Origin: Archangium gephyra
GTDB lineage: Bacteria > Myxococcota > Myxococcia > Myxococcales > Myxococcaceae
Assembly (NCBI RefSeq): GCF_001027285.1
Contig: NZ_CP011509.1
Span: forward strand, 3,914,501-3,978,500
Length of the DNA stretch: 64,000 nt
Reading direction: 5' to 3'
In this document: positions 31,551-38,753 of the stretch, one piece after another
How positions within the stretch are numbered: position 1 is the stretch's first letter
Layout of the letters: each line of letters opens with the position of its first letter
Translations under genes and position numbers: made by a program
Notes under the pieces: model-generated
Databases searched by the model: none
What the model saw: the letters and a program-made list of their open reading frames with translations, nothing else
Told to the model about the DNA's origin: nothing

Positions 31551-32374
31551 GTTCCCTCGGGACGTGCACCGGCTTGGATGATGGGTTGATGGCAGGCACA
31601 CCAGCCCCACCGGTAGAGACGGAGGCGGTGGAGCGTATCGAGCACGAAATGCGGTGTGGCCTGCAGGACTTCCAAGGTGCTCGCGCCACCGGAGTTCACG
31701 CTGATGCTCGTGTCGAGGGCACACGTGTAGTGCCACCACTTCTTGGGGATGAACAGGACGTCTCCCGGCTCGAGGATGACCTCCGCGACGTCGGCCTCCG
31801 CGAAGCGTGGGTGCCGCACGCGGTCCCAGGCTTCCACCGCCACCTCGCTGGGGTACGTCAGGAAGTCGTACTTCCGGCTGACGTAGACGCAGTCACTCTG
31901 CTCGGGCGAGACGAGCTTGAGGAGCTTGCGGCCAGATACCTGGGCGAGGACGTTGTCGAAGATGTCGTAGTGGAGCCCGGAGATGGTCCCCCTGGCTCCA
32001 ATCCACGCCCGGCGGTAGTGCATCTTCCGCCCCTGGAGGAAGTTGAACGACACGTCCTCCAGCAGCTGGGGGAAGAGGCCGAAGGCATCGAAGACGGCGA
32101 GGTACCACTGGCCCCGCTCCGCTTCACCCGACTGGAGGGCATCGATGTACGCGCCCAGGGTCATCCTCAAACGAGGATTGGCCCCCTGCATGGCGTTGCC
32201 GACCTCCACCTCGACCGGTTGCTCGGCGCCCAGCGAGCGCAGGCGTTCCAGGGTCCACTGCCGCAGGGCAGGCCAGTGGCTTGCTCCGCCCCTGAGAACC
32301 ACGGGGCGTCCAGGCTTCACGTAGCTCCGAGTGAACTCGGGAATGGAGAGGTCTCGGCGTTCGTCGATGAGCAC
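31547..32374 (-). CDS. JmjC/cupin_8-type Fe(II)/2-oxoglutarate oxygenase
   Basis: A 275-residue protein with the JmjC-like double-stranded beta helix. N-terminal GRPVVLRGGASHWPALRQW is typical of cupin_8 hydroxylases. Iron ligands appear as H135-x-D137 (ISGLHYDIFDN) and H215 (KKWWHYTCALDTSISVN), with the lysine K153 (KLLKLVSP) possibly contacting 2-oxoglutarate. These enzymes hydroxylate protein residues, RNA or small molecules. The start is GTG 32374 (VLIDERRD). Its stop overlaps the start of the oxoamine synthase, so the two likely act on the same product. A broken phosphotransferase gene lies just upstream on the same strand. Confidence 0.85.
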   Translation of the reverse strand: MLIDERRDLSIPEFTRSYVKPGRPVVLRGGASHWPALRQWTLERLRSLGAEQPVEVEVGNAMQGANPRLRMTLGAYIDALQSGEAERGQWYLAVFDAFGLFPQLLEDVSFNFLQGRKMHYRRAWIGARGTISGLHYDIFDNVLAQVSGRKLLKLVSPEQSDCVYVSRKYDFLTYPSEVAVEAWDRVRHPRFAEADVAEVILEPGDVLFIPKKWWHYTCALDTSISVNSGGASTLEVLQATPHFVLDTLHRLRLYRWGWCACHQPIIQAGARPEGT

Positions 32375-32416
32375 GTACGAACCCTCTCGTCTCGGATATG
32401 GAAAGTCAACGCGGGC

Positions 32417-33357
32417 TCACAGCGCGAGGCTCTCCTTGAGCATGGCGAGGCCGAACGCCCACTGGCCGTCCGCCGTGCCGAGCTTCAGCGCGCCCGTCAT
32501 CATCCGCTGATAGAACTCGCCGAGCGAGGGCGTGGCGTCGAGCGTCTCCGCGCCGGTGGCCCCCGCGTGCTTCATCTGGCGGGCGAGGTACAGCTGGAAG
32601 GCGCCGGCGAGCGCCGCCGCCAACCGGCGGTGGTAGAGGAAGCCCCTGGGGAGCCCGGTGCACGGCGTGCCCTCGTAGGCCGAGAGCAGGCGCAGGCTGG
32701 TGCCCTCGTCCAGGCGCAGGAAGACGGAGAGCACCGCGAGATCGTAGTAGGCGTCCATCGGCGCGGCGGTGGCCCAGTCGAGAATCAGGATCGACTCGCC
32801 GTCATAGATGAGGTTGGTGGGGTTGAGGTCGTTGTGGCCGAGCACCAGGGCGCGGTCGCTGGGGGGGGCTCCTCGGCGAGCACGCGCTGGACCGCGTCGC
32901 CGACGAAGCCCGGGAGGGCGAAGCCAGCCAGGGCGCCGCTCCAGACCTGGGCGAGCATCTCGCGGGGATCGCGCCTGCGTGCGTCGGCGGGGAGGGGGAG
33001 CGCGTGGATGCGGCGCACGGTGCGGCCGAGCTGGGTGAGCGCGGCTTCGTGGGTGCTCGGGTTCCTCAAGAAGGCCACGAACGAGCGGTCGGCGACGAAG
33101 GCGGTCACCACCGCGCGCCGCGCCTCGTCGACATGGACGATGCGAGGCGCGAGGCCCGCGTCGGCGGCGAGCCGCTGGACGTGAAGCGCGTGGCGCCAGT
33201 CGGCGTCGTTCTCGGCCTCACCGGCCACCTTGAGCACGAAGGCCTGACCGGCGGCCTCGACGCGGTAGACGCCAGCGCCCGACATCCCCGCGGCGATCCG
33301 GGTGACGGTGGTGGCGGGGCCCTTGAGGTCCGCGGGCAAGCAGTCTTCAACGCTCAT
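32417..33357 (-). pseudogene. APH/choline-kinase-like phosphotransferase, split by a homopolymer frameshift
   Basis: The N-terminal half (from ATG 33357, MSVEDCLPADLKG) has the kinase N-lobe pattern GMSGAGVYRVEAAGQAFVLKV. After 'AEEPPP' it leaves the family frame at a run of eight C on the coding strand (8 G at about 32861-32868). The C-terminal half in the next frame carries the catalytic motif LGHNDLNPTNLIYD and ILDWATAAPMDAYYDLA. One added (or two fewer) C restores a normal ~313-residue aminoglycoside-phosphotransferase-fold enzyme. All catalytic motifs are intact, so a sequencing error or phase variation is as likely as true decay. It is upstream of, and probably co-transcribed with, the JmjC-like and oxoamine synthase genes. 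Confidence 0.8.
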
Positions 33358-33451
33358 GTGAGGGGCTCCTTTGATGGGGCCGCTGGATTCTACAGGTTTA
33401 TCATCGTAAGGAGGTATTTCTTGGATTGAGTGGTTCAATCGGTGGAGGTCG

Positions 33452-35548
33452 GTGAACGTGATCCGGATGGATGAAGGCAGGAAGGCGCTCGGGCGGATGG
33501 GCCTGGCCGCGGCGGGGTTGTTCCTGGTGTTGCCGCAGGGGGCGCGAGCGATCGTTCCCCAGGACAGCACCTTCTTCTCCACCGTGCACATCGAGTCGTC
33601 GGACTCGCTGAGCTCGGTGTCGGACGGAGATCTCTGGCCCTCGTGCTGGTCCGACGACGGCTACCTGTATGCGGCGAATGGAGATGGACGCGGGTTCACC
33701 CTGGTGGAACCCCGTCCGAATCCCGTCTACGACATCGCGGTCAGCCGCATCCAGGGACTGCCCGGGAGCCTGACGGGCACCACGCTGACGACGCGGATCA
33801 GCCAGACCTGGAAGGCCGGCGAGTACAACCGCAAGCCCACGGGCATGGTGTGTGTCGACGGCGCGCTCTACATGGCCGTCCAGGATCTCTCCTGGGACTT
33901 CAACGACGCGCCCAACGCGACCATCGCGAAGTCCACGGACCACGGCGCGACCTGGACCTGGAACACGTCCGCGCCCATGTTCGGCAACTACGTGTTCACG
34001 ACGATCATGTTCCTGGACTACGGCAAGAACAACGCCTGGAACACGTTCGACTCGTATGTGTATGCGTATGGGCTCGACAACAACTGGCGTGACTCGTTCG
34101 ACAACTCGGTGCCGGATCCGACGAAGCTCTTCCTGGCCCGGGTCCCCAAGACGAGCCTCCAGAACCGCTCGACCTGGCAGTTCTACACGGGCGATCTGAA
34201 TGGCAACGCCACCTGGAGCTCGGACATCAACCTGCGCAAGCCCGTGCTGCAGGATGACCGGCGCCTCTACGTCAGCACCCGGGCTCCCTCCGGCCAGCCG
34301 CGCGACCTGTCGGTGATCTCCCAGGGCAGCGTCGTCTACAACAAGGCGCTCAACCGCTACCTCTATACGTCCTGGACCGAGTACACGTTCGAGTTCTACG
34401 AGTCGCCCACTCCCTGGGGCCCGTGGAAGAAGTTCCTGAGCAAGGATTACGGCGGCTATCCCTGGTCGGACACGAAGAACGGCGGTTACTCCACGACGAT
34501 TCCCTCCAAGTTCATCAGCACCGACGGCAAGACGATGTACGTGCAGTCCAACACCTTCATGGGCGGACTCGAGAACTACAACTTCTCGCTGCGCAAGCTG
34601 GTGGTGGAGCCTCGGGTCACCACGACGCCCTCCAACGTCAAGAGCGACACGGCCAACCTGGCCGCCCCCGCCAACGGGACGCGGGCCATCGAGAAGGTCG
34701 CGCACTTCGGCAACCTGGCCTGGTTGAACAACGGCTACCTCAACGACAACGAGGACAGCTGGGACCAGGAGAACAAGGCCCTGGATTGGTGGGGCTATAC
34801 GTGGCCGCGCAACTACCACCTGAACAAGCTCAGCTACACCACCGGTGGCATGTTCACCGACGGCGGTTGGTTCAGCGGCAACCTCTGGGTCCAGGTCCGG
34901 CAGAACGGGCAGTGGGTCAACGTCACCAACCTGCGGAGCTCCCCGTCCTACCCGCTCACCTCCGCCGCGGGCGCCAACAAGACGTACTCGTTCGTGTTCA
35001 ACGACACCTGGGGGGATGGCATCCGCATCCTCGGCACCCCGGGCGGCAGCGCGTACTTCACGTCCATCGGCGAGCTGGCCGTCCACTACGCGAGCACCGT
35101 CCCGCCCGCGCTCCTCCAGGACTCGGGCTTCGAGAGCCAGACCAGCGGCACCGTGTCCTTCCCCTGGTACGTGCAGGGGACCGACGCCAAGGGCATCGAC
35201 CGGGCACTGGGCTACTCGCACGGCGGCGCCAACAACGGATGGATCCGCACCTCCTCGACCAACTGGAACGCCCTCAAGCAGGACGTGCAGGTCACCCCGA
35301 ACACGAACTACGTCCTGACGGCGTGGATCCGCAGCTCCGCCAACGTCGTCGGCGGCTACTTCGGCGTCTGCACCGTGCCGGGCACCATCATCAGCGAGCT
35401 CAACTTCGGCTTCCTGCCCGAGTACACGGCCAAGACCGTCTCGTTCAACTCCGGCTCCAACACGACGGTGAGCGTGTTCGCCGGCTTCTGGGCCCCCGGC
35501 GCCGACTCGCTCATCCAGGTGGATGACTTCACGCTGACGAAGCTGTAG
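33452..35548 (+). CDS. Secreted DUF4185-type beta-propeller protein with C-terminal carbohydrate-binding-like domain
   Basis: A 698-residue exported protein. The Sec signal peptide covers the first ~33 residues (GLAAAGLFLVLPQGARA). The main domain (~40-385) shows DUF4185/sialidase-like repeats: DGDLWPSCWSDDGYLYAANGDG, ATIAKSTDHGATWTW, SQGSVVYNKALNRYLYTSWTEYTFEFYESPTPWGPWKKF. Some DUF4185 proteins are glycoside hydrolases acting on D-arabinan, so polysaccharide degradation fits a predatory bacterium, but this assignment is inference. The C-terminal ~145 residues (LLQDSGFESQTSGTVSFPWYV...IQVDDFTLTKL) resemble a CBM_4_9-type beta sandwich, with another ~120-residue module between. GTG 33452 is the likely start; ATG 33467 is possible. 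Confidence 0.75.
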   Translation: MNVIRMDEGRKALGRMGLAAAGLFLVLPQGARAIVPQDSTFFSTVHIESSDSLSSVSDGDLWPSCWSDDGYLYAANGDGRGFTLVEPRPNPVYDIAVSRIQGLPGSLTGTTLTTRISQTWKAGEYNRKPTGMVCVDGALYMAVQDLSWDFNDAPNATIAKSTDHGATWTWNTSAPMFGNYVFTTIMFLDYGKNNAWNTFDSYVYAYGLDNNWRDSFDNSVPDPTKLFLARVPKTSLQNRSTWQFYTGDLNGNATWSSDINLRKPVLQDDRRLYVSTRAPSGQPRDLSVISQGSVVYNKALNRYLYTSWTEYTFEFYESPTPWGPWKKFLSKDYGGYPWSDTKNGGYSTTIPSKFISTDGKTMYVQSNTFMGGLENYNFSLRKLVVEPRVTTTPSNVKSDTANLAAPANGTRAIEKVAHFGNLAWLNNGYLNDNEDSWDQENKALDWWGYTWPRNYHLNKLSYTTGGMFTDGGWFSGNLWVQVRQNGQWVNVTNLRSSPSYPLTSAAGANKTYSFVFNDTWGDGIRILGTPGGSAYFTSIGELAVHYASTVPPALLQDSGFESQTSGTVSFPWYVQGTDAKGIDRALGYSHGGANNGWIRTSSTNWNALKQDVQVTPNTNYVLTAWIRSSANVVGGYFGVCTVPGTIISELNFGFLPEYTAKTVSFNSGSNTTVSVFAGFWAPGADSLIQVDDFTLTKL

Positions 35549-35552
35549 CCGC

Positions 35553-36986
35553 TCACGTCTCGAAGGCCCGGGTGAGTCTGGCCATCGCCGCCGGGAGCGC
35601 CCGGACCTTCAGCCGCCGGCCCGTCTCGTCGTAGGCCTCGGAGAGGACCCGGGCATGCTCGTACACCTCTCCGATGCGCGCCTGGCGGGAGTAGGGAATC
35701 ACCAGCTCCGCCTCCACCATCGAGCGCTCGAAGAACTCGATGATCGTCTGACGGAGCGCCGCCACGTCGTCCGGCGCGTGCGCCGAGAGGACGAGGGCCT
35801 CGGGATGCTGCTGGAGCAGGGCCTCCCGGGCCTCGGGCGTGAGCCGGTCCGCCTTGTTGAACAACAGCCGGCTCGGGACGCTCTGCGCTCCAATCTCCCG
35901 GAGCACCGAGCGGGTCACCTCGAGCTGGGCCTCCCAGGTGGGGTCGGAGCCATCCACCACGTAGAGCAGCAGCGATGCCTCCAGCGCCTCGTCCAGCGTG
36001 GAACGGAACGAGGCCACGAGATCGTGCGGCAGCTTCTGGATGAAGCCCACCGTGTCCGAGATCAGCACCCGCGGCCGGGTCTCCGGTTGCAGCGCCCGCA
36101 CCGTGGTGTCGAGCGTGGCGAAGAGCTGATCCGCCACCAGCACCTCGCTGCCCGTCAGCGCTCGCATGAGCGAGGACTTGCCCGCGTTGGTGTACCCGAC
36201 CAGCGCCACCCGCAGCTGGTCCCTGCGGGCATAGCGCCGGTGATCCTGGTCCTGCTGGATGGCCGCGAGCCCCTCGCGCAGCTCGGCGAGCCGGTCCCGA
36301 ATCTTGCGGCGATCCAGCTCCACCGCCGAATCACCCGAGCCCCGGCCCTGTTGACGCTCGCTGCTCCCCGTCGACTCGCGCATACGGGGGGCGAGGTAGT
36401 TGAGCCGGGCGATCTCCACCTGCATCTTCGCCTCACGGCTCCGCGCGTGGCGGTGGAAGATGTCCACGATGACGCCCGTGCGGTCGAACACCTGCGCACC
36501 GGTGGCCCGCTCCAGGTTGCTCAGCTGGCTGGGGGAGAGCTCATGGTCCACCACCACCACCGTGGGCCTCTCCGTGAGGGGCTCCTCGCTGGCCTCGGCG
36601 GACAGCTCCTCCTCGGGGACCTCGTCCTCCTCGGCCACGTCCTCGTCCGCTTCGGCCGCGGCCTGCTGCTCCTCGGCCTCATCGGCTTCCTCGGCTTCGG
36701 CCTCCCAGCGCTCACGTGCCTTCGACTTCCGCCCCTGCGCCCCCGAGGGCACGGTGCCACGGCCTCCGGTGAGCTGGGCCAGCTCCGCGAGCTTTCCGCT
36801 CCCGAGCACCGTTCCCGGCGCGAGCTTGTCGCGGCGCTGGCTCACGGTCGCGACGACCTTGTAGCCGAGCGTGTGCACCAACCGCCCGAGCTCAGCCAGG
36901 TCGGCGGCGTGTTCAGTGTCCGAGACGCCAGGGAGCTGGACGCCCACCAGCACGGCGAGCGGGCGCGGAGTAGAGGAGTTCGACAT
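35553..36986 (-). CDS. hflX: Ribosome-associated GTPase HflX with a long acidic insertion
   Basis: A 477-residue HflX. The N-terminal domain has VLGSGKLAELAQ and, after the insertion, VVVDHELSPSQLSNLERATGAQVFDRTGVIVDIF, both family hallmarks. The GTPase domain has G1 GYTNAGKSS, G3 DTVGFI and G4 NKAD. HflX splits stalled or hibernating 70S ribosomes under stress. A stretch of about 65 residues (~80-145), very rich in Glu, Ala and Asp, interrupts the N-terminal domain between the GSGK motif and VVVDHE. It converges on the DUF4185 gene with only 4 bp between stops. Start ATG 36986. Confidence 0.95.
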   Translation of the reverse strand: MSNSSTPRPLAVLVGVQLPGVSDTEHAADLAELGRLVHTLGYKVVATVSQRRDKLAPGTVLGSGKLAELAQLTGGRGTVPSGAQGRKSKARERWEAEAEEADEAEEQQAAAEADEDVAEEDEVPEEELSAEASEEPLTERPTVVVVDHELSPSQLSNLERATGAQVFDRTGVIVDIFHRHARSREAKMQVEIARLNYLAPRMRESTGSSERQQGRGSGDSAVELDRRKIRDRLAELREGLAAIQQDQDHRRYARRDQLRVALVGYTNAGKSSLMRALTGSEVLVADQLFATLDTTVRALQPETRPRVLISDTVGFIQKLPHDLVASFRSTLDEALEASLLLYVVDGSDPTWEAQLEVTRSVLREIGAQSVPSRLLFNKADRLTPEAREALLQQHPEALVLSAHAPDDVAALRQTIIEFFERSMVEAELVIPYSRQARIGEVYEHARVLSEAYDETGRRLKVRALPAAMARLTRAFET

Positions 36987-37013
36987 GACTCCTCTCGTAC
37001 CACGCCGGGCCCC

Positions 37014-37937
37014 CTATCTGGAGTCGCGCTGGATGCGCCGGGTGACGCCCAGCAACAGCAGGGTCTGGTCGAAGCCCCCGTCCAGGATGGGAAGCCTCGT
37101 GGTGGGCTCGCTCAGCTCGCCCCGGTCGGTCACGACGAGCTCGGCGAACAGGTCCCAGTCCTCGATGTAGGAGAGGACGCCTCCCAGCCGGACGTTCACG
37201 CGGGTCTGCGGGTCCAGGTCCGCTCGCGCACTGGCGGGCGAGGCGCTCCTCACGACGGGGAAGCGGAACTCGGTCCCCAGCCACATGGCCGCCGCTCCAT
37301 TGGGCGCACGCAGCACCACCTCTCCGCCGGCCACCACCTCTCCGAAGCCGAGTCTCCGCTCGGGATTGCCCTCGAGGAACAGCGCCGTCGCGCTGCCTCC
37401 CAGCAGTCCCTGGACCCTCAGGGTCTCATGGAGGCTCTTGCGGGCCTCGACGCCCACGTCGGTGGTGACCCAATACCCGGTGTGCGCGAGGGCCGGACCG
37501 ACAGTGGCTCGGAGCGAGGCCGCGAAGCGCTCCGCGAAGCCCACGCGCCCGCCGAGGCTGCTGCCCTGCCAGAGCAGCTCGCCGGTGCGGCTGGGCTGCT
37601 TGGGCAGCAGCGTGGTGCTGGCGAAGAGCTCGCCCGTGCCGCCCAGCGAGAGCCGCCCGTTCACGTCCAGCAGGACCACGTCCGTGAAGCGCAGCGCCTC
37701 GTCGCCAAGGCCTCCCTCGGCGGTCAGGAACCGGAGGTGTCCTCCCACCGTGGCGCCGCCCGCGGGAAGGATGAGCCAGTCCTCGGCGTAGCCGCGTGGA
37801 TCCCCACCGGTGATGACGTATCCCCCCTCGGGACTGGTGGCCCCTTGCACGGGCTCACCCTCCTGCGCGAGCACCGTGGGGGAACCGAGCACTGTCCCCG
37901 CGATGATCCAGGCGAAGAACCTCGCGACGTGGCGCAT
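37014..37937 (-). CDS. Putative outer-membrane beta-barrel protein
   Basis: A 307-residue protein with an N-terminal signal peptide (FFAWIIAGTVLGSPTVLAQ). The mature part has many alternating polar/hydrophobic strands (RLSLGGTGELFASTTLL, GLGGRVGFAERFAASLRATV, WVTTDVGVEARKSL, RVNVRLGGVLSYIE, WDLFAELVVTD), as in outer-membrane barrels. No specific family was recognised. It lies 27 bp downstream of the hflX start on the same strand but is unlikely to be functionally related. An outer-membrane location is inference. Confidence 0.65.
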   Translation of the reverse strand: MRHVARFFAWIIAGTVLGSPTVLAQEGEPVQGATSPEGGYVITGGDPRGYAEDWLILPAGGATVGGHLRFLTAEGGLGDEALRFTDVVLLDVNGRLSLGGTGELFASTTLLPKQPSRTGELLWQGSSLGGRVGFAERFAASLRATVGPALAHTGYWVTTDVGVEARKSLHETLRVQGLLGGSATALFLEGNPERRLGFGEVVAGGEVVLRAPNGAAAMWLGTEFRFPVVRSASPASARADLDPQTRVNVRLGGVLSYIEDWDLFAELVVTDRGELSEPTTRLPILDGGFDQTLLLLGVTRRIQRDSR

Positions 37938-38092
37938 GACACCCTCCCGGTAGTGAGGAGCACGCTACCACTGTCTCGCTCGCTGGCTCGACCGTGTCTC
38001 CTGGTGCCATACCGAGGGCATCGCTCGGGCTGGCCCATCACTTGCTCATGGATTCCTGGAGGCCGGCACGGCCCGTTCGCAGGGGGGAATCC

Positions 38093-38533
38093 ATGAGGAA
38101 GACGACATTCTTGTTGCTGGTGCTCTTCGCCTTGCCCGCTCTCGCCCATTCCAACAAGGACAGCAGGTGCACGACGTCCGATATCGCCGGTGTCTACGGC
38201 TTCAAGGGCGAGGGCTTCATCGTCGCGGAGGGCGTGGGCTTCCCCGTGGGGCCCCTCACCACCGTGGGGACCATCACCTTCAACAAGGACGGCACCTGGC
38301 GGGTGAAGCAGGACGTCAGTGCCAGCGGGACGCTCCATCGAAACGTCGTCTTCGCCGGCACCTACGCGCTCAACCCGGACTGCACCTTCTCGCTCTTCGA
38401 GCCCACTGTCTCGAATAGCGCCATCGACATCGGTATCTTCATCGCGGACGGCAAGGAATTCGTGCTCATGCCCAACCTGGAGGGCTACGCCATCACCTTC
38501 GCGGGCAAGCGCATCTTCAAGGCCAGACATTGA
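38093..38533 (+). CDS. Small exported protein of unknown function
   Basis: A 146-residue protein with a clear Sec signal peptide (MRKTTFLLLVLFALPALAHS) and a compact beta-rich mature domain. It has two cysteines (RCTTSDIAGVYGF near the N-terminus and NPDCTFSLFEP in the middle) that could form a disulphide. The pattern GTITFNKDGTWRVKQDVS...AGTYALNPDCTFSL is like small lipocalin-type periplasmic proteins. ATG 38093 has a GGGGGGAA stretch just upstream. The function is unknown. Confidence 0.8.
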   Translation: MRKTTFLLLVLFALPALAHSNKDSRCTTSDIAGVYGFKGEGFIVAEGVGFPVGPLTTVGTITFNKDGTWRVKQDVSASGTLHRNVVFAGTYALNPDCTFSLFEPTVSNSAIDIGIFIADGKEFVLMPNLEGYAITFAGKRIFKARH

Positions 38534-38566
38534 TAGGCCTGTGCATGGTCCGCGGGCCCGTGAATG

Positions 38567-38705
38567 CTCCCTCGCCCACCGGGAGAGGGTTGGGGTGAGG
38601 GTTCCCGAGCCCGTTCTTCCAACCCGTGGACCACGGTGTGGACAGGGTGTTCAACCTGGGAGCCGTGGCACCCTCACCCCGTCCCTCTCCCGGAGGGCGA
38701 GGGGA
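38567..38705. repeat. REP/MITE-like inverted-repeat element
   Basis: The left arm (38568-38601, CCCTCGCCC...GGGAGAGGG...GGGGTGAGGG) and right arm (38671-38704, CCCTCACCCC...CCCTCTCCC...GGGCGAGGGG) are near-perfect reverse complements of about 34 bp, enclosing ~70 bp. The CCCTCACCCC/CCCTCTCCC wording is typical of dispersed intergenic palindromic repeats in GC-rich proteobacteria. It lies between the small exported protein gene and the recQ stop and may also stabilise or end transcripts. Confidence 0.75.
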
Positions 38706-38753
38706 AATTGGTCGCGGTGGGCAGCACATGTCCGCGGGGGCGCTCCCGCGCTC

